NCBI GenBank assembly: GCA_019614645.1
Contig: JABWDB010000013.1
Coordinates: forward strand, 4,764,501 to 4,828,500
Direction of reading: 5' to 3'
Length of the DNA stretch: 64,000 nucleotides
Source of the DNA: Stratiolaelaps scimitus
Taxonomy: Eukaryota; Arthropoda; Arachnida; Mesostigmata; Laelapidae
Below the pieces are notes generated by a model. That model was not told the origin of the DNA. It did no database searches and was given only the letters and a program-made list of their open reading frames with translations. Position 1 is the stretch's first letter. Every line of letters begins with the position of its first letter. The position numbers were made by a program, and so were the translations under genes. Of the stretch, positions 21,717-36,000 are shown piece after piece.

Positions 21717-24700
21717 GCAGCGAACTCCCTGAACCTCATACACGAGAAACATGATCAATCACCATTATTACTACCACTACTACTACTGTCCTATAATCGA
21801 ACTGGCACTTGAGGATGGCAGCAGTGTTGTATGTTGTGGACTGTGTGCACGCGCCAGAAGAAACTGAGAAAGAGATAAGGACAATGACATTGGGCGCAAT
21901 GATCCCTCATCTCCCAAAAAGCAGGGCAGGGTGGGATTGGAAAGCGCCTGAGTTGTTGAAGGTGCTGCGAACGCACAACAACCAAAAATCAAGGAAGCCT
22001 TGAGTGGTGACTGACGCACAGACTAAAAGGATTCGAAGTACATACATTTCGCTCACTGCCGGCAGTTCAGGAGTCACCAGCCAGGATCCCCGGAAGAAGC
22101 GTTCTCTACTTGGTCCTTCGCGTCAACAACACAATGTCGATGCATTTCGGACGGGTATGCTCAATTTGCAGTTAGCATAATTATCCTTGAGACACAGTAT
22201 TGTCGACTCTTATTACAACTACCTAACAAAAAATGTCATTGCGCTACGAAGACACTACTTCTACTTTACCACACATACGATCTTGCGTTGAGTTGAATCG
22301 ATTGACGTCTTGTAGATATTATTCATCTTATATTGTTATTATTAGCTTATGATATAGTAAACGAGATATTTCCAATTAGAGGTTGATTCCTTAACCGTGT
22401 TAATTGGTGGGACTAATGAAGGATCAGTGCATCGGCAGCACTTGTCCGAGAGCACTTGTTAATGTAGCGTCGTAGAAATTGTCCATTTTCATTTTACTAT
22501 TCACATTTACAGTTTAGTAAGGCCAATTTGTTAAGCAGCTCACAGCGCAACTCTGGTGCCAGCAACAATGGGATTTACTGGGAAGGCAACGTGGTCCGAG
22601 TTGATACATTGACAAACAACAAGCACAAAAGCTTAAGAATTTTCCCTCATATTTTTACCGAAATAAGCAATATTTCGTGCATGTTGTCATAGAATAGCTT
22701 TATATCTTCTTATATCCTAAGTATATGTATATTAATATGTATATATATAAATATATGTATAACGATATTCAATTAATGCGCCGTTGATTGTCTTTTGAGA
22801 AACGTTTAACGAAACAAACCCAATAATATTACGTGAACGGTAATAAGCAATGCCCTGCCATTAATTCATCACTGCCAATTCTAATTTGTCTCATTTTGGC
22901 TCATGTTTATCAGGTAAGCTACCAGTTGGACGCATCGACCCAGAGGAGCTGGAGCGGTGAACAGTGGTGTTACGTATGAAGTTGCGTGGTGGGAACATGG
23001 TTTCACTATATGCGCGTTAGCGGCAAATTGTCAATAATAATCATTACGTTTAACTGATTTAGTAGAATTACTAACAATAAAATATTGTAAAAACAGAACC
23101 AAAGTGGTTGCTCGGAGAACAACTGCACGTACTGAATTGAGATTATATGAATATATATATATATGTTCATGAATAATAAAATCCTACAGAAATGGTAAGA
23201 TTCCACGAAGCCTGTCATTGTCACTATTTAGGTAAGGAATGGCATCATCTGCCATCATCATCATTGAGGTGCTATTAATAGTATAATATATTGATGGAAA
23301 AGAGAACTGTTGAGGGAACTGTTGAGTTACAGTCTCATACCTGTACAGGCTGGTCGTTTTCCGATCTTCTATTTTATTGTTGCTAGGCTTGAGGTACTTT
23401 TTAGCGTAATCATTGAATCTCGTTATCTTCATTACCTCATCTTGCTGGAAATGTATTTTTAGTAATCCTTGTTTGTATCAGACAATTTCGGTGATTCATA
23501 TTTGCCGCATGGATGCTATTTATTTCCTAGGTCCTTGCTGTAGATATTAGGTGAATATCCTTGTTGAAGTCGTTCGCTTGGTAATGTACCTTCCAGCGAA
23601 GCGTTGTCACTAAAGGATAACGGGAAATGCAAACGTTTTCCGCTTGTACCCTAGGTAAGATGAAGAGCTGTTAAATCAGCGAATAATAGTTGATTATAAT
23701 GAATAGGATAAATCGGTCATGTCCAGTAAAAGCAGCATCTTTAATGGCGTACGAACATCCACACAGGGTTCGGAGCGAGTTCTCTTGTGTTTCTCTGAGA
23801 GAGGCCGACTTCTGTTACGGACTTCCATGATACTTGAAAATATCTTCCAGATTCTCCAAGACAAAAATACCTGCGAGGGTTTGGTTTTATGTTCGGGGTA
23901 GACAAATTGTATGCATAGATCTATCTACGGCTAGCTAGGACTTCATGGCCTACCGCGAAAGACACAACCAAACAGCATAGCAGCATCAAAACCTCCTCGG
24001 GCAGTCCGCCACCACTCGATGAGTAGGTCTCGTCTAGTTGGAACAACCCCGGCAAGACAACGTCGTCCGATGATGAAGGTAACTCCACCCGAGCTCTTTG
24101 CTAACAGATCGGCAAGATACGATTGGCGCAAGATAGTGCGACAGACGATAATAACCCGTGATCTCGATGACACCAGGAGTGTCCCCGTTATTATTTCCCC
24201 ATTGCGCCCCTTCTTCCATCGGTGACGAGCCATTGCGCGACATTCTGTCGCCGACAGTGTACCGTAGAAGATGTTTGTTCATGTCGGGATCGAGGCAAAC
24301 TGAGCCGGTTTGGGCATGCGTGGGTCTTAGGATTCGGCAGCAAATACAGCTGTGCATATCGCTGAAGACGTGACAATAAGGCGACGGAAGTGAAGAATAA
24401 CTACTGAGACATATATTCGGCTCATATATATATGTATATGAGCCTTGCTTGCGTTGCACACATTCGCCCACCCCCGTACAGTTCTCATCCATCGCCCTTG
24501 AAAGTAATCGAGTGACTGACCCTCGGAGTTCCTGCTTACATGCGTGGCGTCGTTGTGCCGTGTGGCCTGTGCAGCCGAGCTAGCTCTGGAATCATCACGG
24601 AACAAAGGAAGTAGTGAGAAGCTAGTGTCGATGCCCATTCGCAGGTGCTGAGTCGGCCGATAACCACGAGCAGGTATTTTGTAGGTCGGTAGCGATGAGC

Positions 24701-24820
24701 ATTCACTGGCAAGAGGCAGATACCGTCCTCTGGATACCTTGACCCTCAGCAAGCGGGCAACCAAATCGTTGGTCTTGTGTCTGCGATAGTCAATTCTCAC
24801 GCGGGTCTGCTGTTGTGTGT
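21717..24820 (+). other. SAFB 3' UTR and following intergenic sequence
   Basis: After the stop at 21716 the sequence becomes AT-rich. AATAAA at 23076-23081 and 23175-23180 would allow a 3' UTR of about 1.4 kb. A possible small terminal exon at 22914-22960 is listed separately. From about 23200 to 24820 I see only short ORFs with no recognisable domain and a short (TA)n tract near 24424. Confidence 0.4.
22914..22960 (+). other. Possible terminal coding exon (unassigned)
   Basis: An acceptor (TTTATCAG) precedes 47 nt that, entered in phase 1, read (G)KLPVGRIDPEELER and a stop. The peptide looks protein-like, but no partner donor was identified with certainty. It could be an alternative SAFB C terminus or chance. 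Confidence 0.18.
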
Positions 24821-27024
24821 TCTGGCCTTCCCCCTTGGAGAAGGAAATGTTAAGGGGAATGTATGGTTGTCATGGAGGTGGCCCGGGCCAGTCAACCGGT
24901 GCACTGGTTGAAACGGACGACAGCAGCTAGCGGACGGCCTACTTGCTTGCCCAGGCCTTCAGTCAGCTCATAGCCCATCGTCCGTCGATGTTGGATGGAG
25001 GAGATGGGCTTCCGCCATAGGCGGTACAGGGGTGTAGGAGACCAGGCCAGCCAGAGTGGACCCTTTCGTTCGGATCGAGATCGGGGCGGCTATGCTGGTA
25101 GCGGCTGGATCGGCTGTTCCCCTTTACAGGATCCGTGAGGGGAAGTCTCGGTGGGGCTGGGCTGACTGGGGGTTACGGTTGCGGCCGCAGCCGTGGGCGC
25201 CGCAACAGCAAGCAAAATCGGCCGACATCGGGGGAACGGACCGCAGCCAAGTTAGCGGCTGGCCCCTCTTCGTCTGTACAGGATGAAGTAGTCGGTCAGT
25301 CAGCATTGAGAGCTGTACGCACGCTGCACTGTGGCAGTCGCCTCCTTTGCAGGGTGGTCGGTGAGTCTAGCTGTCTCCCTCCGTCTGTTGGTCTCACAAT
25401 CCGTCCTAGCATCGGACATCGCTTAGCCGCTTTCTGCCTCCGTCTCCTCTCCTATTTCCGTGCGGTGCCGGCAGCGTACAGCACACGATCGCTCTGCTGC
25501 GCGATGAGTGAGCGGGTGAGGTCGTCGTCCAAGCCGCCGTAGCGTGGCGGTCACTCCGGGCGGGCGGGGGTGAGGGACACATAGAAGGTCTAGAAGGGAA
25601 AGGGCTATCGGAGGGCCCCCAACAGCCGACAGCGAACAGGGAGTCGAGCGGACAGTCGTATAGAGGAGTCGCTCAGGACTATGGGGCCCAAGAGGCTACG
25701 AGCATGCGCCGGACCTCCCTCGCGCTCCCCGACGGGCCCTCGACAGCATCTTCAATGCCCCCCCCCCCCCCCCCACCTCTACCGTCGTCTCTTCCCGACT
25801 GCTGGCATCAGCACGATGGCGGCCTCTGCTCCGTCGATGCTCGCTCTGTCTGCAGCCGCGGCAGCCATCGACGTACTCGTTGTCGTCGTCGTCTTCTCCC
25901 GTTGTACCCCGTAGCAGCCGCCGCTACCACCACCACCAACTCCACGACCGCCGTTGCCGCCGTTATCCCAATGCTGGGGCCGCCGCCGCCGCAGCAGCAG
26001 CCGCCGCTGCTCCTGTTCCTGCTGCCGTACCACCACTAGTGGTGTGTGTTAGTACTGCTGCGCCTAGTCTCAACCGATTCCCCCGAACTCGTCAGCCGAC
26101 CCACCAGCCAACAAAGCTAGCGAGCAGCGAGCACAGCAAGCAAGCGACGGCGAGTCCGCTTGCCTGCCCCGGCAATCGCTTCGTCTATCCATGTGAACTC
26201 TAGAAGTGTTCCCCCGTTCGCTGTTGTTGCTGCTGCTGCTGCGCTGGTGCGCTGGTACTATCTTCTCTCCAGGAAGACGAGCAAGACAGAGGCGCGCGAT
26301 CGTCCGTCGCCGTTGGGCCGCGATCGAGTCGTGGCCGCGACGCAGCGCCCGACACAGACGGACTGATTGACCGACCAACTGGCTGCCAGTCGACCATCGG
26401 TGGTCAGCCAGCGGTCTGAGACGACAGAGTCGGCCAGGCAGGCGGTCGCTTGTGTCGCACACAAGGAACGGCCGCAGCAGCACGGCTGAAGTGACGGACG
26501 CACTCGGTCGGGAGCAGGACACGGCAAACCGAGGAGGACTGTGTAATCGAGTGTGTGCAAGATCTGACATCCACGCTGCGCAGGCAGACGAACGGCAGCG
26601 GATCGGTACAACGGTGTCGTACAGCAGTGGCGGCTGCTGTATCGTATTAGCGGCTACTACGATCAGTGAGCAATCAGTGAGGCCAGTGAGGTGGTGTGTC
26701 GCCCCCCCGCGTTCCCAACCCGCCCGACGCTGGTGGAGGATGCGAGCTGCAAGCTGACCACCCCTACGGTCACTCGGTGCGACCAGGAGCCAGCAGCCAG
26801 CTATCGTCACGGCATCGCCAGCAACAGCAACAACAACAACAGCAGCAGCAGCAGAGGCACCAGCAGGCACAGCATTGGCGAGTGCGAGTTCGCTGCGGGT
26901 TGCTACTGAGTTGCCCGCTGCTTCGAAGACCACGACGACAACGACGACGACGATCCACGTTTGTGCTAGCAGTGTTGTCGGCCTTCGTGCTGGCGCGCGA
27001 AGAAGAGGTGGCCGAAGTGGCGCA
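24820..27024 (+). promoter_or_regulatory. GC-rich promoter/5' leader of the turtle-type gene
   Basis: Composition shifts sharply to CpG- and GC-rich from about 24840, in contrast with AT-rich flanks, and stays so up to the start codon at 27025. It contains a 17-C tract (25758-25774), GCC/CAG-type triplet runs near 25975-26020, 26225-26250 and 26820-26855, and open frames on both strands. None of these shows a domain, including the 399-codon minus-strand frame at 26070-27269; they are by-products of GC-rich, stop-poor DNA. It most likely holds the promoter and 5' UTR of the receptor gene. Internal 5' introns cannot be excluded. Confidence 0.5.
25758..25774 (+). repeat. C17 homopolymer
   Basis: Seventeen consecutive C residues lie in the GC-rich leader. 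Such tracts are unusual in this AT-rich window and could form quadruplex or i-motif structures. Confidence 0.9.
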
Positions 27025-30000
27025 ATGAGACGCTGGACCGCGGGGCCTGCAACCCTGCAGCAGCAATGCTTGGCCGCCGCGTTTACACCGCTCGTGATTG
27101 CCCTATTTGTAGCTGGCGCAGGTGAGTTGACGTTAGCGTCAGTGGTGAACAACGACGACAAAAACAACAACAACAGCAGCAGCAACAAAACCACCGTAAC
27201 AATGACGACGGCGATATCGGTCGAATCTCTCTGTGATGATGTTCTGTTATTTTGATAGGCAAGAGTCACTCGTTTCCGTTTTGAACGAGTTGGGAAGACT
27301 GGAATAATAGGCTTTTGAAAGATTCAGCTATACGCGAACGAACAGCGTTAGCAGCAGAAGCCGTGACGACAACTTCTGCGTGAATTAAGCCAACGACAAC
27401 TTATGCGTGAATACGAGATGATGGGATGCGAGTTATGTATGTAGGCGAATTACGCCGGACGACCACATAAACCAAATTGGTCCGTCTGCCAATCGAGCGT
27501 CAATGGGATAGCGCGCAGTGCGCCTATACATTATACCTGTGTCTGTTTCAAATAACGATGATAAAGACGATGGCGAAGCTTCCCTCTCGTATGTCTACAA
27601 TATTCGCGTGTGCTGTGATTGGCTGCTGGATAGGGTCGTGTATTAGATATGATATATACAATGAGCGAGAATGAATAAGGAAGCTTAGCTGGAGAAGGAA
27701 TACTCATTAGAGGATGGATACTCTATCTAAAAGCTGCTATTGCAGAACGAGCAGAACGTTTCAACCAGTGTCTGCGTCGTAATCTTTATAAATTACAATT
27801 ATTATTATTATCATTATTATTATAATTATTGTTATCCTATATGTATATATCGTAGCGTGAATTGATTTCTTTGGCGTCTGGAAACCATTGGCTGATGTAT
27901 ATATATATATATATATATCGCCTATTTTAGTAAGTGAGCTATAAATGGGCAAAACAAATGTAGTTCAACAGGTTAGTAGAGATCTTCTACTTAGTAGGTG
28001 TTACCTGGCAACACGATCAGATATATCGACCAGTAGGCTAGCTAGTAGCCGAGATTAGGAGTTTTCCGGGGGCCGTGTCAAGGGGAAGCGTGTACTCCAC
28101 ATCAGCAACAGCCAGAACCTTCGGAGACCGGGCAGAGCGTTGAAGGGGAAGTTGCCGCTTGCTGTCGAGTTATTTCTGGCATAAAGGTATACCTGACGAC
28201 GACGACCACCACCACCCCCGCTGTTCCCGTTAGCAGAAGGAGGACCGCGACTGCTACTGCTGGTGGTCATGGTCGTTGAGAACGACGACGCCAAAACAAC
28301 TAGTCAATTGAATACAGTCGGCCAAGGTCGTTACCTCCCCGGTATTCCGGCCTCACTTTCCAGCCTTGTTGAAGTCGTACTTACAATACACCTACCGCTA
28401 GAGTACACCTAGTATAACTACTACTGCTACTGCTGCGCCCGCTACTGCCAATACAACAATGACTACTGCCGCTGATCGAAGCGCTTAATGTCGTTGACTC
28501 CGCCGAAGGGCCGCAAGCTGGACTCGTGAGGTTTCTAGATCCAGCGTAGAATACATGAACGGCCTATACAGATCACTAATTTCGGGTTAATGTAGCGATT
28601 ATCATGTACCTATCCTTCATACATTTTCTCTTGTCGCTAGCTATCCATTAGATAATATGGCTTTGCTGTCGGTGCACCGTTTAACACGCAATCCAAGTAA
28701 AATTAGGAATAAGTGAATAACAACAATTTAGCTGGGGTTTGTTGTGTTGATGCGTGTATCTTAAAGTACTAGTTATATGTATGTTAAGATTTAATGGGTT
28801 ATGACCAGTGTGGAATTGAGTAAATACCGAAATGAATCTAGTTCGGCGAACCGTGGTTGGAAAGCCTGAATACAATGAATATATATATATAGCACATGGG
28901 TTTGTATCTCTCTCTCTCTCTCTCTCTCTCCCTCTCTGTGTCAGGAACTATGAACTCCGCTTACTGTGGAGGTTTACAAGAAATTCGACTGTACTTCTCA
29001 GATCCATCAGGAATCACCCGCCGACGTAATGAATGCAGAGATTGTCTAAATAACCTGTCCTTGTTGTTTCGAGTCTAGGTATGGTCAATGGAAAATAATG
29101 AAAATCAACTACACATTGTTTGTACGTCGGCCGGGACAAAATTAGCCATTTCCCTATTATTGGTATGCTTAACCTATATTTTGACGTCGAGCTGGGTATA
29201 TTTGCAGAGGCGTATCATTATATAAACATATTTGTACCACATAATCCGTAGGTCTTCGCAAGCTAGCAAGCCACCTTCCATGAAACGCCGTGCCATGATT
29301 AATCTCTAGTAAAAAAAAGCTAATGGCGAGATGAGGGCCGCGGGGCTTTTGTTTGACAGCTGGATTTTGCTAAGACGAATTCGTCGGGGGCGGCACAGCG
29401 ATTCCACGGGGGTCTGGGGGTGCGGCTCGCTGCACTCACCCTACTCATTACGTAAATCCGTTGTACGAAGTTGGATGCGAAACGCTTTTCTCGTTGCCTC
29501 GAACGCTGACACGATTTTGTTAGCCCCGATGGGCTGACCTGCGCGCTGAGCTGGTGACAGATTTTCGCAATTTAGCCTTATCACCACCACCACCAGTGCC
29601 TTTGCCGGCGATAATGCAAATGACCAAGGTTCATTCATTCACTGAGTCATCCACTGAATTGATTGCAGGTGCAGTGACATCGAACGGCAATAGCAATGGT
29701 CCAGGGAACGGAAAGACCGACGAGAGGTTGCCGAAAACAGCGACCATCGGCGATAATGTCATACTCGAGTGCCCCTTCGAGTATCCGAACGATACTCCCG
29801 TGCCAATTCTCGTCCAGTGGCACAAGAAGGACCACAAGATACCAATCTATATTTGGTACGGAACAAACATTTGTAACGAATCGATTCTTTACAGCAAGTG
29901 AAAACGTAGTGGAAACACTTAATGTCGCATTATGTAACGTCATTCTGAATTGTCTCGAGCTGTGACATTTTCCGCTATTGCATTCACATATATTGTTGTC

Positions 30001-33000
30001 TTGAGCCAAATATTCGGTCGCGATCAGCGACAATGGACACAATCATATTGTTGCTTAGGAACAGGCCGTGCTTCGGAGTCGAAGTCTACCCTGTGCTCGG
30101 ATAGACGCGCCAACCTTAAAACTGCTTAGTCTATGCTGGGCATCGAAATCCAACAGGAAATAGTAGCGGCGTAGTTATGTTACGCGAACAAATCTTGCTA
30201 AGTTTCACGTCATTGATATTGAGAGCATATTGATAAACTTATGGTTTTAAGGAAGGCACCAACAAGCGACCTGCCATGTCGAATCCACATTGTCAGCGTA
30301 TTTGCAAATTTGTTGCTAAAGTAAAACCGTTGCGTTTTCTCGTTAATACGATCCATCTTCTCCTACACCCTGTTCCGCGTTCTGTCTGAACGCTCGAATG
30401 TTTAAAATACGAAATTGGGTTGGTCTACTGATGTTTGCCTTTTCGGTCCTTTTTTGCGGCGTGCGACCCGCACAGGTACGAGAGTTACCCGCCACACGCA
30501 TCCGACGAATACAGAAATCGGGTATCGCTATCGGATAAGGCGTCCTTGAACTTGACGAGTGTACGCGTGAGCGACAAGGGCTGGTACGAGTGCACCGTGT
30601 TCTTCATCAACCGTGAAGAGGCCAAAAATGGTTCGTGGATCTATTTGGACGTGCTTGCGCCGCCGCACTTCAAGACCAAGCCTCCAGAGATTCTGTACGT
30701 GCGGAGTGGAGAGACTGTGGCTCTCCCCTGCAAAGCACAGGGTAAGCGACTGCGGAAGTCAATCCCATGCTGTATTTTGTTGTTTTCCAAAATGGTCATG
30801 CAATGAGCACACGTCGCGGAATCAATTGGCCGATTCGGCCATCACCCCGGCCACTCGACCACATCGAATGTGGCAAACACAGAAAATCGTCATCGTGAGC
30901 ATCACCAACATTATCCTCGTTTAATAATTATTCATTCCCGCCACAAGAAGCAACTCTTGTTCCTTGCTCTTGCTCCGGTTTCTTTGGACAGTCAAAACGA
31001 TATAGGCTAAGGGGAACCACATGATATTCAAGGAAATAGTAAGATACCCTTTCAAAATATGGACACCCCAGTTGAAAACGCTGATGATGAATTCCATTTG
31101 TATTTGTCATAAGTACAATATGTGGTACATGTTTGCTCTTTCCATTGCTGTAGCTAAAGCTGACCAAACCGCAGTTTGACAATAATTTCTCTACGGAAGA
31201 AGATTACTGTGCGAACAGTTGCCCTGTATAACGTGTCTCTCCGTGTCTATCTGTGTTGTTTGCTGCCAGGCTTTCAACGTTACTGAGGTCTAAGAGTTCC
31301 GCGATATTCCTTGAAATGTATTCCTCTATTTCCAGGCCAAGTAACAATTTAATATTCGTCTATTTTCCAATACACACAGGCACGCCAACGCCAACGGTAT
31401 CCTGGGAAAAAGATAACGCCGTAATCGAGCAGGCGGGTGAAGATGGCCCGCTTCAGATCAGTGAACACCAGCTACGAATCGTCAACGTCAAAGAAAGCGA
31501 CACAGGCCTATACCAATGTATGGCCCGCAATTCGCAGGGCACCATGGAGGCACGGTCGCGCGTAATTATCGCAGGATCGGCTAGAATCATCAGTCGACCG
31601 CAAAACATAACAGTAACCGAGACGAAGGTCGCTGAACTGCCCTGCGAGGCGAAGGCGCAGCCATCGAACATCACGCATAAATGGCTGTATAACGGTGTCG
31701 AGATTTCGCGCCTGACCTGGCTGCAAACGAGAACGCTCGTGCGTCAGGATGGCGCGTTATTCATTAACCCGACGAATGCTGATGACTCAGGATGGTATAC
31801 CTGTGAAGTGTCAAACGGTGGGTAACGGATGGCGGTTTGTAGACAAACTGATTTTAATCCTATGTATAGGATACGTGCGGATGTCGATAAGCGCTTGCGT
31901 ACAAGTACATGGTCGATGCTCGTATTTTTTAAACCGAATTCGACGTTATAACATTCCTCTACAGCGGTTTAACCTGTCGAGACGCCACTTCGTGCTGGGC
32001 TTAATGAGCTTCTCTATGAGTCGCCTAATAGAGCTGTATGCGATCGTCAATCGAAGAATCGTTTATTACCTGAATAACGATAATAATAATAATAGCACTA
32101 TACGAATGAGTGTATTCTCGATGAGTGATTCAACTCATTTTGCAGCTGGACGGTGTAGGGTGATCTCTAATGATTTAACTATTTATGATGAACCGGATCG
32201 CATCCACAGGTATCGGCGAACCAGAAAGCGCACAGGCCTATGTAAACGTTGAGTTCCCTGCGAAAGTGAACTTTACGCCAAACTTCCAGTACATGCCACT
32301 GCATCTAGCCGGGATGGTGAAATGTTTTGTGATAACGAATCCCGATCTACAGTACGTCACGTGGTATAAGGACAGGAGGCTATTTGAGCCATCAACTGTC
32401 AATGGGGTCGTGCCGCTTACGAATGGCACCCTGTACTTCAGCAACGTTTCCAAAGAGCACGAGGTTAGTGAAAGCAGACCTTCACCCTGAAACAGCTGAA
32501 TCAGAGAGGCGAACCATTCCCCCACCCTTCATATGGGAGTTCCATTCACGCTGGAAGTCATCTTTGTGCGTGTGTGTGTGCATATTTAAGTCGAATCTAA
32601 GCTGATAGCCCTCTTATTTCCCTCAGTACTTGGGGGACTAGAAAAAAAGGAGGATCATAGCTTCTATCTCCTATCTCCTATATCGGTCTCGTAATTCGGA
32701 TTTTGTGGATATCTACATTAATTAGGCTGACCCAAAAAAAATTACACTCCTATCGTTTTGCGCCGTATTCTTATTATTGGCCGGTTTGAATTCAAATTTG
32801 GCGGGCAGTGAGACACAGCAATTAGCAAGCAGACGGCGCGAAAACCGCTAGCATTCGGCTTTCGTTGGGCGTTCGAGGTGGCCACCGGCGGACCGGGTGC
32901 CTCGGACTTGCATTCTCAGAAGAAAAGTGTCAAGTTTATGTTTCAAGAGAAGAAATGTTTAGATTAAATCCATCGAAGGTTGGTTAGTGTGCACGGCCAT

Positions 33001-36000
33001 AATGCCCTGACTCGATGACAGGTGTGCCGTTGCTGTGCGCAGTTTAGGCAAGATGACTGGGATATTATGAACGACGAACGGATCGAAAGAACTTTGCGCA
33101 AAGAGCTTTTGCGCAAACTAGAGCTTGGTCGTGGACGACTTTATCGGCTGAAATTGGAGTGCGCCGTGAAACATGTCGTCAAATTATTAAAAATAATCCG
33201 AGGATGCAGAAAAAAAAGTGCAAAATGGGTCCCTCATTAACTCGGTCCTGGCGAACTGAAAATTCGCGAGGAGTGTTCGCGAGACAATTTGATGATATAG
33301 GCAGAAAAAGAGTCGCTTAGAGCATACCGTTGCAGTGGACGAGATGTGGGTCAGCTTGTATAGGGGACCAGAGAAAGATCAAGTGAAACAGTGGCTACGA
33401 CCAGGTGAACGTGCAATGGCGGTAGCAGTACCAAGTAGACTCGAGGCTAAAGTAATGGCATTTGACATGGATTTTAACGGAATTTGCTACTACGAGATTT
33501 TGGGCCCAAAAGAAAAAATGGACTCGGCTCGATATCTCGAGTTCTTGAAGGGACTCATGAATAATTGGCAAGGCAATAGGATGCACGGAGTGTGGCTGCT
33601 CGATGACAATGCTAGGGCACATCGTAGCGATGAAATTACGTCCTGGCTTAAGGCCAACAAGATTGAGCGGTGGCGTCACCCCCTCCTATTCCCCCAATTT
33701 AAGCCTGTATGCCTAAGATTGCTTCCATCAATTAAAGAGGGCTATAGGTGGCCAAATTATGCAAACATCGATTTGCTCCGAGAGGCCTTAAATAACGAAG
33801 TTATAAATGAGAATAGAAATATAACAGTGCATACCTAGCCGTCAGAAGGCTACCAAAACTCTGGGACCCGTGTATAAATAAAAGAGGTGCATACCTCTAA
33901 CTCACACTAGAAAAATATTTGTTTTAACTCACTTAGCTTAGCGGACATCGAAGTTCATATGTGTATCATTTTTTTTGGGCCAGCTTAATATATATATACC
34001 TTGTTGTTATCCTGGACTTCAACTTGTTTAACATTTGTCGATTCACCTATTGTTCAGGGAGCATACATGTGCACTCCGTACAATATACACGGGACGGCAG
34101 GCGCTTCGAAACTGATGGAAGTGCTGGTTCGCGAACCTCCTGTATTCTCCGTGAAACCGAAAGAGATCTACCAGCAGCGGAAAAACGCCGATGTGACGCT
34201 CGTCTGCGAGGGGAAGGGTCAGCCGATGCCGACCATCAACTGGCGGAGAGCTGACGGAAGATCGTTGCCAAAACAGCGCTTTTCCATTAATCAGGGTAAG
34301 TTTTTTTTGCTCGTAACGAGTGAAGCACATATGACGTTTTATTTAATGCCAACATTTCCGACCGCCGTTAGAAATGAAAAACATTATTAGAACAAGATTA
34401 GGAAAGAGAAGGAAAATCACTTGAATTGTTTTAGTTCATTGCGATCGACGGGTGTCATTGTCTCAATAATGGCTTAATTCCGACATGAATTGAGCCTTCA
34501 GGTGTATGCGTCAGCTATTCGATATTCCAAGATATAAGAAAGCAGTCGTTAAACTCTGAAGTGTCTTGTACTCACTGTCGTTTGTCAGAGTGCAGTTCGG
34601 TGGGTGGCAGGTGTTGTGAGACAGTCATTGGTGTGTATTATTTAATTATGATATTTCCATGAAATGCTGTGTATGTGACAAAACACCGCAAGAGTTCACT
34701 GAACGTTCCGATCAGCTCGGGTTTTCGCTTGACGTTTGACTAATGGATATCTCACTGGTTTTGTTCTTCTTCGTTGTACTATAACGATGTGTGCTTGTGG
34801 GATTGAAAATTGACGAACCCAAACAGCTCGATAGATTCCGCTTAATTGTCCAAGCTGCAATCCAATAGCATCGTTTCGATAGTTATGCTTGTCCGCCGAA
34901 ATCCCGAATGGGATTCATCCCTCGTCCACCTTTCTAGGCTCGCCCGGTGGTGAGCTGTGTCAGGCCCAATCAATCGAGACGACAGGCCCCTTTCGGTACG
35001 GCTGCTGACCCTTTTTAGCCATCACCCAACCTATCACATGGCCAACGTGGACACGAGACTTCGTTCGAGATCATCATTATATATTCCCTAGTACGCAGAG
35101 CAGGTTTCAGTCTATATTGCCAATATTTCCGAGATTCCTCATAGGTCGTCCATTAACCATGTATATATATACATTCATGTAATAGGATATTATGCAATTG
35201 CCGAGTAAGGCCGAAATCAGATTTCGCCCCGAAACGATAGCTGGGTGATGACTGGCCAAATCGATGGGTGCGTGCGATGGGTCCGACAGAGAGCGGACCG
35301 CCCTGCCGTCCACGTTACCCACTACACCTCCTTCATTTAGTTATAGGAGCCGTAAATCATGAGCGTGTCGCCCCTGGTTTAATATTATATATAGCCATTG
35401 CCAGTGTAATGGAGTTAGCCACTAGATTGAAGTTAAAGCATTGACGGGAACGCATGACGTTGAGCACAGACTGTCAAGTACTGAAGATCATTTTATTCGC
35501 TTGCGATCACAGCGGCGAGTCGCCACCTACCTAAAAGAGGAGCTCGCATGAAATAGTCGTTGAACCCGCACAGTTCTGGCAGCTCCCAATTCTCGGTGAC
35601 GTGGATGACGCCCTCATGCTGGAAATAATCAAAGGGTCAATCAGACCCCACTCTCAAGCGAACGACTAATTTCATTCTTATGTGTAACACTGGTTTTTGG
35701 TCTAAACCATATGATATATAAAAGCGTGCGTCTATTTTACAAAACTGCATGTATGAGATTCGCCATTGTTGTTATGAAAATCCACTGCTCGTTATTAGGT
35801 TTGATAAAGTCGTTGATTGATTGGGGGTTTTGTCATATGGCGTTATATTTACAGCATTGATTGCCCGCATTGGCTGATCCTTTCGATTAGCTTACTTCCA
35901 ACCGCCATCATTAATTTCTGTGGTAGTGAAGAATCCATCCATGTCCGCCGTTTTATTCTTCTCGGCTCCGATAAAAGGGTGTTCATTTCGAGCAGGTTGA

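Noticed and set aside
26070..27269. 399-codon minus-strand ORF over the turtle leader
   Set aside because: It is composed of Ala/Val/Leu/Arg and Ser runs from GC-rich triplet repeats, has no domain, overlaps the signal-peptide exon and leader of turtle, and other long frames overlap it on both strands.
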